Part shown: piece by piece, positions 17,362 through 24,762 of the stretch
How the letters are laid out: every line of letters begins with the position of its first letter
Numbering within the stretch: position 1 is the stretch's first letter
NCBI GenBank assembly: GCA_013815395.1
Contig: JACDGH010000002.1
Span: 1 to 34,314 of the forward strand
Source of the DNA: Parachlamydiaceae bacterium
GTDB lineage: Bacteria > Chlamydiota > Chlamydiia > Chlamydiales > Parachlamydiaceae
Length of the DNA stretch: 34,314 nucleotides
Direction: 5' to 3'
Notes under the pieces: generated by a model
Seen by the model: the letters and a program-made list of their open reading frames with translations, nothing else
Told to the model about the DNA's origin: nothing
Database searches by the model: none
Translations under genes and position numbers: made by a program

Positions 17362-19956
17362 ATTCGCTTTAAAAGCATAGCCGCCTTTTTTCTCATAAGA
17401 AAGTTCTAGATGGCTATCACTTGGAATTTTACCTTCTAAGATAGCTTTAGAAAGCATATTGATAATATCTTGCTGAATAAGACGTTTTAATGGACGAGCA
17501 CCGAAATAAGGGTCATAACCCTCTTCTGCTAATTGAGCCACCACTTCTTTGGTCCACGACAAGCTAATATTCTTATCGCGAAATCGTTTGACTAAGCTAT
17601 TTAACTGAATAACCACAATTTTTTCCATATCCGCTTTCCTTAAAGGCAGAAAAGGAAGAATGTCATCCAATCTATTGATGAATTCGGGACGAAAATGAGA
17701 TTTGATGATAGGGTCGAGAATGGTTAGAAGAAAATCTTTAGAAATCTCACCTTTAGTATGTTCCATTTTCTCTAAAAGTTGATCAGAGCCAAGATTTGAA
17801 GTCATAACGAACAAGGCATTTTTGCAATTAACGACCCGCCCTTTGCTATCAGTAATACGTCCATCATCAAAAATCTGCAAAAGAATATTAAACACATCAT
17901 GATGTGCTTTTTCAATTTCATCAAAAAGCACTACAGAATAAGGACGGCGTCTTAGAGCCTCTGTGAGCTGCCCTCCTTCATCATAGCCTACATAGCCGGG
18001 AGGTGATCCAATCAATTTAGAAACACTATGTTTTTCCATGTACTCCGACATATCAAGTCGTATCAAAGCCTCTTCCTGATTGAAAAGCTGTTCAGCTAAG
18101 GCTTTTGCAAGCTCGGTTTTACCAACACCCGTTGGACCCATAAATAGGAAAGCTCCAATAGGTCTATTTGGATCACTTAATCCGGAGCGGGAGCGACGAA
18201 TAGCTTCACTCAGTGAAGTGATGGCCATATCCTGTCCTACAACTCTTTTTTCAAGATCTTTTTCCAAATGAAGCAGACGAATAGCTTCCCCTTCAAGCAT
18301 TTTATTGACAGGGATGCCCGTCCATTTGGCAACAATCTGAGCAATAAGATTTTCATCCACCTCTTCCTGAAGAAGGCGATTTGGTTTTTCATTCAATTGT
18401 TTTTGGACAGATTCAATCTCTTTTTGCAATTCAGGAAGACGTTGATAGCGCAATTCAGCAACTTTATTATAATCGGCCTTACGTTCATATTCCTCCTCTT
18501 GGAATCGCATCTGCTCCAAGTTATTTTTTTTCTCTTTTAAAGTTTGGATCAATTTCTTTTCCTGTTCCCATTGTTGCCTGAGAATTGCCAGCTCTTCTTT
18601 GATTTTACCAATTTTTGCATCAAGTTTTTCAGCCTCAGATTTGGAATTAAGGGTTTTTTCTCTAAGTAAGGCTTGATGTTCTATAATCAAGTGAGATAAT
18701 TCCCTTTCTTTATTGTCGATAGGCAGTGGACGACTCCCGAGCTGCATGCGAATAAGACTAGCGGCTTCATCGATAAGGTCAATCGCTTTATCAGGCAAAC
18801 GACGATCAGCTATATAACGATATGATAAGTAAACAGCAGCATGGATCGCAGATTCCGTGATGCGCACACCGTGAAAAATTTCATACCGCTCGCGGAGTCC
18901 ACGCAGAATAGCAATTGAATCTTCTAAAGTGGGCTCATTTACCATGACAGGTTGAAAGCGACGCTCTAGCGCGGCGTCTTTTTCGATATATTTTTGGTAT
19001 TCGTTGATGGTGGTAGCGCCAATGCAATGTAAAGTTCCGCGTGCTAAAGCAGGCTTAAGAAGATTAGCAGCATCCATTGCCCCTTCTGTTGCCCCTGCTC
19101 CAATTAATGTATGCGCTTCATCAATAAATAAAATAATTTGACCTTCGCTTTTTTCGATATCGTGTAAAATACCTTTGAGGCGCTCCTCAAATTCCCCCCT
19201 ATATTTCGTGCCCGCAACTAAGCTACCCATATCCAAAGCAAGAAGCTGTTTATCGCGCAAAGAATCTGGCACATCCCCCTGTACGATCCGTAGAGCAAGA
19301 CCTTCGACAATTGCTGTTTTTCCCACACCCGGGTCTCCAATAAGCATGGGATTATTTTTAGTGCGGCGACTTAACACCTGCATGGTGCGACGAATTTCTT
19401 CATCGCGACCAATAACTGGATCAAGCTTGCCCTCGCGTGCTCGTGAAGTTAGATTTTTGCAATACTTATCAAGTGTCTGTAAGCTGGCTTCAGCGCTAGG
19501 GGTATCCATATGCCTATCTCCTCGAATTTTTTTAATAGTTTCTTCCAGTTCTTTTAAGGAAATACCAGAAGTTTGTTTCCATTGAGCAAAAGGCTCCCCT
19601 CCGTTTTTCCAATAGGACACTAAAAAGTGGTCGCTACTGATATGAGAATCATTCCATTGCTTAGCAATACTCTGAGCATCAGCAATGCGACTTTGCAAAC
19701 TGCGCGCTGTTCCAGGAGGTTGAGAGGTCGTACCACTAAATGTGGGCTGTCGATTGACCTCCTGCTGCACTTTCTGTATTAGAATTTCGGGCTTTGTGTT
19801 TAAATTAGTGAGGACTGAGAGGAAATACCCTTGAGGATCTTTAAGAAAGGCTAATAAGAGATCATTTTCTGTGACCTCTGTATTTTTGCGTGCTTCTGCT
19901 TTGGAAAAAGCCTCTTGAATAACGGTAGTGACAGCATCAGTGAAATTAGGATTCAT
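17353..19956 (-). CDS. clpB: ATP-dependent protein disaggregase ClpB
   Basis: ClpB is a cytosolic hexameric AAA+ machine that works with DnaK to dissolve protein aggregates after stress. The 867-residue protein has a Clp N domain (1-145), a first AAA+ module with Walker A GDPGVGKT (about 206-213) and Walker B LFIDEAHT, a long charged middle coiled coil (about 410-530) that distinguishes ClpB from ClpA/C, and a second AAA+ module with GPTGVGKT (about 606-613) and VVLFDEIEKAH. Length is normal and nothing is missing. A GGGGGA ribosome-binding site and a TTGACA/TATTCT promoter (19998-20026) precede it. A 12-base palindrome overlaps the -35. Confidence 0.96.
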   Translation of the reverse strand: MNPNFTDAVTTVIQEAFSKAEARKNTEVTENDLLLAFLKDPQGYFLSVLTNLNTKPEILIQKVQQEVNRQPTFSGTTSQPPGTARSLQSRIADAQSIAKQWNDSHISSDHFLVSYWKNGGEPFAQWKQTSGISLKELEETIKKIRGDRHMDTPSAEASLQTLDKYCKNLTSRAREGKLDPVIGRDEEIRRTMQVLSRRTKNNPMLIGDPGVGKTAIVEGLALRIVQGDVPDSLRDKQLLALDMGSLVAGTKYRGEFEERLKGILHDIEKSEGQIILFIDEAHTLIGAGATEGAMDAANLLKPALARGTLHCIGATTINEYQKYIEKDAALERRFQPVMVNEPTLEDSIAILRGLRERYEIFHGVRITESAIHAAVYLSYRYIADRRLPDKAIDLIDEAASLIRMQLGSRPLPIDNKERELSHLIIEHQALLREKTLNSKSEAEKLDAKIGKIKEELAILRQQWEQEKKLIQTLKEKKNNLEQMRFQEEEYERKADYNKVAELRYQRLPELQKEIESVQKQLNEKPNRLLQEEVDENLIAQIVAKWTGIPVNKMLEGEAIRLLHLEKDLEKRVVGQDMAITSLSEAIRRSRSGLSDPNRPIGAFLFMGPTGVGKTELAKALAEQLFNQEEALIRLDMSEYMEKHSVSKLIGSPPGYVGYDEGGQLTEALRRRPYSVVLFDEIEKAHHDVFNILLQIFDDGRITDSKGRVVNCKNALFVMTSNLGSDQLLEKMEHTKGEISKDFLLTILDPIIKSHFRPEFINRLDDILPFLPLRKADMEKIVVIQLNSLVKRFRDKNISLSWTKEVVAQLAEEGYDPYFGARPLKRLIQQDIINMLSKAILEGKIPSDSHLELSYEKKGGYAFKANLD

Positions 19957-19997
19957 GCAATTTCCCCCATGACTTTTATGAATTCATATATATTTAT

Positions 19998-20026
19998 AGA
20001 ATAAAATGATCAAATTGACTTGTCAA
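19998..20026 (-). promoter_or_regulatory. clpB promoter with overlapping palindrome
   Basis: Reading the minus strand, TTGACA (20021-20026) and TATTCT (19998-20003) are 17 bases apart. The perfect palindrome TTGACTTGTCAA (20015-20026) covers the -35 hexamer and could be an operator, though it does not resemble the CIRCE heat-shock element. Confidence 0.55.
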
Positions 20027-20089
20027 GCATAAGCTGAAGAAGATACAATTCATTTTCTGAAAAAAAATACAAAAAATTGAAATCTCCAC

Positions 20090-20119
20090 TTGATTTAATT
20101 TACACATGTTAGCTAGAAT
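20090..20119 (+). promoter_or_regulatory. tRNA-Ser promoter
   Basis: TTGATT (20090-20095) and TAGAAT (20114-20119) are separated by 18 bases and end 27 bases before the mature tRNA. Confidence 0.5.
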
Positions 20120-20146
20120 GGTACTCACAACACAAGTGAGTTATAC

Positions 20147-20231
20147 GGAAGAGTGGCAGAGTGGCCGAATGCGCCTGTCTTGAAAACAGAAGTCCTGAAA
20201 GGGACCGTGGGTTCGAATCCTACCTCTTCCG
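20147..20231 (+). tRNA. tRNA-Ser (anticodon TGA)
   Basis: The acceptor stem pairs GGAAGAG (20147-20153) with CTCTTCC (20224-20230), with G at the discriminator position. The D arm GTGGCCGAATGC, the anticodon loop with TGA at 20181-20183, an extended variable arm (GTCCTGAAAGGGAC) and the GGTTCGAATCC T-arm are all present. The long variable arm and the anticodon identify a class II serine tRNA reading UCN codons. No CCA is encoded. Confidence 0.96.
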
Positions 20232-20383
20232 TCCTTTTTATCCTTCTTAAGATTATTCTAGTATTATCAAAATTTTTCCTTATAAATTATTTCGATAGAA
20301 TTCAAACACTCCCTTTAAATAACGATATTTAGTTCATATATTTATTTAAAAAATTTGTAAAAAAATTACAATTATTATAGCAT

Positions 20384-20412
20384 TTGACAAATCCTATAGG
20401 GATAGGATTTTA
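20384..20412 (+). promoter_or_regulatory. Promoter with inverted-repeat operator candidate
   Basis: TTGACA at 20384-20389 is followed at 17 bases by ATTTTA (20407-20412). Between them is the inverted repeat 20390-20409 with perfect 8-base arms (AATCCTAT / ATAGGATT) around four bases. A repressor bound there would block the promoter. The -10 hexamer is weak. Confidence 0.45.
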
Positions 20413-20446
20413 TTTAAATAAAGAATACGATTAACAGGGAAATTAT

Positions 20447-20851
20447 ATGATTACTCAAGTGAACTACAATAGCATGCCAATATTTGACTTATCTCCTTAC
20501 GCTCATTTAGGTCTGCCTAGTTCGTCCAAAGACGCCGAAATATTTGCCGCAGCTCATGATGCCTTAGATAATTATAATATACTCGCTAAGATGCTGAAAT
20601 TCCCAGAAACTTTTAAATCAGAAACAGGAAAAGAGCCTACCGATAAACGTCTATATAAAATTTTTCAAGCTGCAATATGTGCACTAACTGAATCAAACGT
20701 TGAAAATTTACAAAGCGATTCCTTTGATATTAATAAAATCGGCGGGTTTGCTAAGGTACATTTAGATAAGTTAGAAACATTAAAGATCATGAAAATAAAT
20801 AAAATGGCAAATAGTATTAGACTAACTCCACAAGCTGATCAAAACAGTTAG
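20447..20851 (+). CDS. Small protein of unknown function
   Basis: This 134-residue, mostly helical, soluble-looking protein is preceded by a weak AGGGA ribosome-binding site and the promoter/inverted repeat at 20384-20412. There is no signal peptide, membrane segment or cysteine-rich motif, and I recognise no family. The C-terminus is basic and ends in a polar tail. The gene stands alone between the tRNA gene and a hairpin at 20875-20935. Its AT-rich composition resembles the other lineage-specific genes here. Confidence 0.6.
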   Translation: MITQVNYNSMPIFDLSPYAHLGLPSSSKDAEIFAAAHDALDNYNILAKMLKFPETFKSETGKEPTDKRLYKIFQAAICALTESNVENLQSDSFDINKIGGFAKVHLDKLETLKIMKINKMANSIRLTPQADQNS

Positions 20852-20874
20852 ATCTTCTTTTTAATTAAATAATT

Positions 20875-20954
20875 GGGGTTGGTCTTCTTCCAATATAACG
20901 CCAAACTCTTGCTGGCCAAGCTTGAAGACCACCCCGCTGTTTCAGACTTTTTTT
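20875..20954 (+). terminator. Long-loop hairpin followed by T-run
   Basis: GGGGTTGGTCTTC (20875-20887) pairs with GAAGACCACCCC (20924-20935) with one bulged base, enclosing a 36-base loop. A run of seven T starts near 20948. It could end the 20447-20851 transcript, but the large loop is atypical. Confidence 0.4.
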
Positions 20955-21016
20955 CCTTATCTAATAATTTGACATATATACAGGTATGTTTCCCCCATTA
21001 ATGGGTCTTTGACTCT

Positions 21017-21559
21017 TTAAAAGAAATATAAAGATTTTTTTGCAATTATCTCTTCATCATTAACCTTAACACTATCAATAAGAAACGTATTTGGAGCTCC
21101 AAATGCTAATATGGGGGGAACAAACAGATTCTTAAAATGTTTAATGACTGATTTTATAACCGGCTGATTTGCGGGTGTAACAACAATCACAGCTCGGTTC
21201 TCGCAAAATTTGCCTCCGCGAAATACTTTTGCATCATGAATTTCATGCGCAATATATTCCATATTCACGAAAACCTTTACGGCTAATTCATCTATTTCAA
21301 ACTCTTGTGAATTTTTATTAGCGCTAACAATTTTACGCAAATCTGAAAACTGCTGAGATAATATTGATGATATTTGGCTAAAAGTAATTTTCATATCCGC
21401 CCCCTTATTTAGCTTTTCTACAGCCCTTATAATCAGCTTTAAGAAAATTGGCAACGACTTTTTAATGGTAAAGTGACCGTAATAAGATGTAGGGCAGTTG
21501 ATTGGAAAAGTTTGACAAACGCTTATTTCATTTTTTGCTGATTTTATTTTCTTATTCAT
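21017..21559 (-). CDS. Protein of unknown function
   Basis: The open frame encodes 180 residues. The ATG at 21559 has only a weak AAGAAG site, while the internal Met56 has a stronger G-rich site (GGGGG, about 6 bases upstream of its ATG near 21394). The true product may therefore be about 125 residues starting with MKITFSQ. The C-terminal half has alternating beta-strand-like hydrophobic stretches (AVIVVT, ILAFGAPNTFLI) and no motif that I recognise. It is divergent from the 21743 gene across a very AT-rich spacer. Confidence 0.5.
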   Translation of the reverse strand: MNKKIKSAKNEISVCQTFPINCPTSYYGHFTIKKSLPIFLKLIIRAVEKLNKGADMKITFSQISSILSQQFSDLRKIVSANKNSQEFEIDELAVKVFVNMEYIAHEIHDAKVFRGGKFCENRAVIVVTPANQPVIKSVIKHFKNLFVPPILAFGAPNTFLIDSVKVNDEEIIAKKSLYFF

Positions 21560-21619
21560 CTTCTTTATACAATCTTAATCATTTTTAATTATGATTTTTT
21601 TTTAAAATTAATATCATAA

Positions 21620-21648
21620 TTAAGAAAATAATTTTTATCTTTTATAAT
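21620..21648 (+). promoter_or_regulatory. Promoter candidate for the 21743 gene
   Basis: TTAAGA (21620-21625) and TATAAT (21643-21648) are 17 bases apart, giving a leader of about 90 bases. The background is AT-rich, so confidence is limited. Confidence 0.4.
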
Positions 21649-21742
21649 GTTAAAAAATATTACCGCGTTAAACAAATTTATATATTTTTTTAAATTCATA
21701 CTATATTTTCTTATTAATATTTCATTAAACAATAAGGTGTTT

Positions 21743-22369
21743 ATGACTTCAAGTTTTAATGCAATAAATAAAAACAAATCATTTGAACTAGATTTAACAA
21801 GTTTTCTTCCAGGAGGAAAATGGACCCCATGTGATGAAAAAGGGAAGTTTATTGATTCAAACAGAGCTATGTGGACAAAAGATAGCTTATCTGGGGCTAT
21901 CTATTTAAACCAACCTACTGATCACTTAAGGTTTAAACTTTCATTTTTGACAGGTTTTCTGGCGGGCATTATTGGTGGTAATGCAATAAGTTTAACAATA
22001 AATGCAGCTTATCGGACTTTAAAAGTTACTTCTCTATCACATTTTTGGTTGCCCATATCATGCATTAATCAAAATAAAGATGATAAATCTTTCCACCTTA
22101 GGACTCGATGCGCTGAAGTTGCTAAAGATATTTCAAGAATTGTAACAACACCTTTTGCTTGGTTAGGGCTATTTTTTGCCAGCTGGGCGGGTGCTTTTGA
22201 CCCTAGAGAAAATGGACCAAGAGATGGAGCTAAAATCTTTGCTTCCATAGAAATTGCCATGTATGGCGGGACTATGGGTGAAGGTCATTTCGGATGGGCT
22301 CCTTGTTATCAACCTAATGCCATTATCCATGGACTTGGAGGTGACATTAACCGAGAGCGTGCTTTTTAA
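21743..22369 (+). CDS. Membrane-associated protein of unknown function
   Basis: I start at 21743 (MTSSFNAINK), because AAGGTG lies 4 bases upstream and the earlier in-frame ATG at 21647 falls in the promoter-like AT tract. The 208-residue product has two hydrophobic segments, about 66-86 (glycine-rich) and 129-150, separated by a cysteine-containing loop, and a soluble C-terminus with GGTMGEGHFGWAPCYQPNA. There is no cleavable signal peptide. Paired hydrophobic segments in a lineage-specific chlamydial protein recall inclusion membrane proteins, but the segments are too far apart for the classic bilobed hairpin. Function is unknown. Confidence 0.6.
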   Translation: MTSSFNAINKNKSFELDLTSFLPGGKWTPCDEKGKFIDSNRAMWTKDSLSGAIYLNQPTDHLRFKLSFLTGFLAGIIGGNAISLTINAAYRTLKVTSLSHFWLPISCINQNKDDKSFHLRTRCAEVAKDISRIVTTPFAWLGLFFASWAGAFDPRENGPRDGAKIFASIEIAMYGGTMGEGHFGWAPCYQPNAIIHGLGGDINRERAF

Positions 22370-22473
22370 GGATTTGGCAAAAGCATATGCGATAGATTTC
22401 ACTCTAGAAAATGCTATCTAATTCTGACATTTTTCTAAAGGTTACTTTTAAACAAAAATTTAGGGTTAGTTAT

Positions 22474-23532
22474 ATGAACATTATAAGTAAAATTCATGAT
22501 TTAGATGTTAATAATTTATGCGCAACTAAAAGACAAAAGCTTGGAAAAGCAGTTAACTCTTTAAATAAAAAAATTTTTGATGTTATTGCAATATGCCTTA
22601 AGTCATTAAATGTAAGCCTTGCGCGGGCAGTAAAATCAAATCCAAAAATCACTTTTAGAACCACTCTGGGTGCGACAGAAAATCAACGTGTTTTCGTTTT
22701 TGGAGATATTCATGGAGAGTTGAAAGGGTTCGCTGAAAATCTTTTAAATGCCGGTCTGATTGATAATGAAGAAAAGTGGATTGGAGAATCCTGCCTCATG
22801 ATTCAAATGGGCGATGTCATTGATCGAGGAGCCAAGTCAGAAGAAGCTTGGGACTATTTAAATGAACTTCAAATGCAGGCTGAAAAAACATCAGGGAAAG
22901 TTATTAGGCTAACAGGCAATCACGAATTAATGGTGTTGCAGGGTAATTTTCATTATGCAAAGCATGTTATCAAAAATCCCGTAAAATTTTCTGAAAAAAT
23001 TAAAACTGAGATTTTAAATGGGAAAGTTCGTCTTGCTTATACCGATGGTAAGAGACTTTATACTCACGCAGGATTACGCAGTAAGCTAAGGGAACAAATA
23101 ATTAATGAGATTAGGGAAAAACAACCCTTTGCTGACCATCAAATTTTTGTGGAAGATATCGTTGACCATTTAAATAATCTTCTCGTGAAGGCAATTGAAA
23201 ACAATGACTTCACCCACGCTATTTTTAATGTTGGTTATTCACGAGGTGGGAAGCATAGCATTGGTGGTGTTCTATGGGAAGATGCCTCAGAAATGCTTCG
23301 TTCGTCAAGAGCTCTAGTTGTCCCTCAAGTTATTGGACATAACCCCCCAAGAAGTCGTGAAGAACCTCCAATCCGCATTACTGAATCCAAACGTCTTGTT
23401 ATTGTCGATGCTGGATTGAATCCTATCTATGGTGGACACCAAGCGTACGTGATTTTTGAAGGTGCGGACATCATTATAAAAAATAAAGTGGCCGACCTTT
23501 GGTTGCAGACTAAAACTAAGGACATAATATAG
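22474..23532 (+). CDS. PPP-family metallophosphatase (calcineurin-like)
   Basis: The three signature motifs of PPP-type phosphoprotein phosphatases are present: GDIHGE (77-82), GDVIDRG (113-119) and GNHE (148-151), followed by THAGLR near 200 and VIGHNPPRS near 285, supplying the His ligands for the two-metal site. Such enzymes dephosphorylate Ser/Thr proteins or small phosphoesters. The first ~70 residues form an unrelated N-terminal extension. I use the ATG at 22474; an in-frame ATG at 22411 would add 21 residues but has no ribosome-binding site. Overall the layout is closest to the bacterial-type (Shewanella-like) PPP phosphatases. A host-directed role is possible but unproven. Confidence 0.85.
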   Translation: MNIISKIHDLDVNNLCATKRQKLGKAVNSLNKKIFDVIAICLKSLNVSLARAVKSNPKITFRTTLGATENQRVFVFGDIHGELKGFAENLLNAGLIDNEEKWIGESCLMIQMGDVIDRGAKSEEAWDYLNELQMQAEKTSGKVIRLTGNHELMVLQGNFHYAKHVIKNPVKFSEKIKTEILNGKVRLAYTDGKRLYTHAGLRSKLREQIINEIREKQPFADHQIFVEDIVDHLNNLLVKAIENNDFTHAIFNVGYSRGGKHSIGGVLWEDASEMLRSSRALVVPQVIGHNPPRSREEPPIRITESKRLVIVDAGLNPIYGGHQAYVIFEGADIIIKNKVADLWLQTKTKDII

Positions 23533-23542
23533 GTTCAGAAGT

Positions 23543-23831
23543 TAGTAGAGCCGCACTTCCGAGACTGACAGGAAATAGCTGAACCAGGTCATTTGCCTTT
23601 GGAGTGCGCCAGCTCCTTCTGCGCCCTTTAATTCACGAGATCACTCTAAGCTCCCTAGCATATAATAAAGGAATCAGAGACTAAAAAACTTATTGCAAAA
23701 CCATTCTATTTTGCTACAATTATCTCTTGAATTAAAGGGCGCAGCAGGAGCTGATGCACTCCAAAGGCTTCGCCAAAGGCAAATTATCTATTCTGCTATT
23801 CTTTGTCAGCCTCGGAAGTGCGGCTCTACTA
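23543..23831. repeat. Inverted pair of ~100-bp repeats around a 92-bp spacer
   Basis: Arm 23543-23635 is an inverted copy of 23728-23831. They share TAGTAGAGCCGCACTTCCGA at the outer end, a CTGACA block, TTTGCCTTTGG, a CAGCTCC block and GCGCCCTTTAATTCA at the inner end, with an 11-base indel (GCGAAGCCTTT) and a few substitutions. Parts match the palindrome at 13611-13734. The spacer contains TTGCAA (23693) and TACAAT (23715), 16 bases apart, pointing into the right arm. Confidence 0.85.
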
Positions 23832-23887
23832 GTTTTATAAATCATTACTCGTAAATAGTTTATGACTTATGGATATAGGATGGTCTC

Positions 23888-24072
23888 TGCCGCGCCCTTC
23901 AAATCAGGAGGTTCGTTGAAGCTTAATCCATTGATTTTAAAATAAAGAATTTTTAACTTTTATCCTCTTCAAAAGCGCACTGATATGCAGATTAAGAAGA
24001 CAAAAGCAAATAAATATATTTGAAATTAATGTATTCCGCTTCAATAGATCTCCTCAATTGAAAGGCGTGGCA
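23888..24072. repeat. Second inverted repeat with related ends
   Basis: TGCCGCGCCCTTCAAATCAGG (23888-23908; one base shown beyond the matching block) is an imperfect inverted copy of 24052-24072. The GCGCCCTT ends resemble the inner ends of the neighbouring 23543-23831 structure. A palindrome core identical in design to the nusB-leader element overlaps the right end (24069-24099). Confidence 0.65.
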
Positions 24073-24356
24073 AAGCCGACGCATTCCAGGGGCTTCGCCA
24101 GACCCAAATAATCCATTTTCTGCAATTCTTAAAGCATTGCAAGTGCAGCTCAAATAATCTCCAAAAAATATGAAATTTGAATTTTTTACTAGATGATGTT
24201 CTGGGTATAGTTAGCTTATATAATACATATCCTATTGTCGCGATTTTAATTTTAAATTTTCATCTCATAAAAGGAAAACTGAAAAAGTTGTTGAATGAGA
24301 AAAAAAAATGTGCAACAATCATCATTTAACACTACTTTCTAACCACGAATTTTTTT

Positions 24357-24428
24357 ATGTTTAAAATGTCCCTCATTAATATTCAGAACAATATTGGGCG
24401 AGCCATAATGAGGTGCGGGCTTATGTGA
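24357..24428 (+). CDS. brnQ leader peptide 1 (candidate)
   Basis: A 23-codon ORF from ATG 24357 (alternative ATG 24366) to TGA 24426. Its peptide contains LINIQNNIGRAIM, with Ile at four positions and Leu at two, then RCGLM. Immediately over its end lies GAGGTGCGG (24410-24418), which can pair with the left arm of the terminator at 24458. A ribosome reaching the stop would cover this segment; one stalled at the ATT codons at 24375-24383 would leave it free. This is the geometry of classic amino acid attenuation. The gene two attenuators downstream is a Leu/Ile/Val importer. The weak point is the lack of a clear ribosome-binding site. Confidence 0.55.
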   Translation: MFKMSLINIQNNIGRAIMRCGLM

Positions 24429-24457
24429 TCGGTTTGCCGAACATAGCTTTAATCAGA

Positions 24458-24492
24458 GACCGCACTCTCCTAAGAGGTGTGGTCTTTTTTTT
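24458..24492 (+). terminator. Attenuator terminator 1
   Basis: GACCGCACTCT (24458-24468) pairs with AGAGGTGTGGTC (24473-24484) with one bulge and one G-U pair, followed by eight T. The left arm can instead pair through CCGCAC with GTGCGG at 24413-24418 in leader peptide 1, giving mutually exclusive antiterminator and terminator. Confidence 0.85.
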
Positions 24493-24562
24493 GCCCACAT
24501 ATGTAAGAAAAGTTAAAAAGAAAAAAAATTATAAAAATAAAGATTTAGAGAGAAAATTTAAA

Positions 24563-24646
24563 ATGTTCAATATGTGCATTGAGTCCAATAATAATCGAAT
24601 TATTGTGGTGATCCACGCTAAAACGAGGTGCGGACCTGTGCTTTAG
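24563..24646 (+). CDS. brnQ leader peptide 2 (candidate)
   Basis: A 27-codon ORF from ATG 24563 (alternative ATG 24572) to TAG 24644. It encodes NNNRIIVVIHAKTRCGPVL at its end: five consecutive branched-chain codons, Ile-Ile-Val-Val-Ile, at 24599-24613. It is a paralogue of leader 1 (both start MFxM, contain Asn-rich then Ile-rich text and end RCG plus a few residues). GAGGTGCGG (24625-24633) lies just beyond the control codons and can pair with the terminator arm at 24679. Stalling at the first Ile codons would leave that segment exposed. A GAGAGA about 8-10 bases before the first ATG is the only ribosome-binding candidate. Confidence 0.65.
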   Translation: MFNMCIESNNNRIIVVIHAKTRCGPVL

Positions 24647-24676
24647 GCTATTAGCCCATAGTTAGGTTGAAACTAA

Positions 24677-24710
24677 AACCGCACTCTCGAAAGGGGTGCG
24701 GTTTTTTTTT
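24677..24710 (+). terminator. Attenuator terminator 2
   Basis: AACCGCACTCT (24677-24687) pairs with GGGGTGCGGTT (24693-24703) as an 11-bp stem including G-U pairs, with a CGAAA loop, followed by a run of T to 24710. CCGCAC (24679-24684) can alternatively pair with GTGCGG (24628-24633) in leader peptide 2. It sits 52 bases before brnQ. Confidence 0.9.
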
Positions 24711-24762
24711 GCTCTTGAGTGGTCCTTAAAAAAAAGACAAAAATATTAGATAGGTAAATAAA

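Larger units (their letters stand above)
23533..24356. other. Long intergenic region rich in inverted repeats
   Basis: No credible coding sequence. It contains two inverted-repeat structures (23543-23831 and 23888-24072) and a copy of the palindrome core at 24069-24099. A TATAAT at 24219-24224 without a good -35 could start the brnQ leader transcript. Confidence 0.6.

Noticed and set aside
21647..21742. Hydrophobic N-terminal extension of the 21743 gene
   Set aside because: It overlaps the promoter-like TATAAT and has no ribosome-binding site; the ATG at 21743 is better supported.
22411..22473. Extended start for the metallophosphatase
   Set aside because: The upstream ATG has no ribosome-binding site and its translation adds no family sequence.
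24413..24646. A 77-codon open frame starting inside the first attenuator
   Set aside because: It runs through terminator 1 and an A-rich spacer; only its last 27 codons (leader peptide 2) have a sensible start and context.
24357..24762. T-box or metabolite riboswitch upstream of brnQ
   Set aside because: No T-box consensus (TGGNACCGCG) is present, and the structure is explained by short ORFs with control codons plus antiterminator/terminator pairs.
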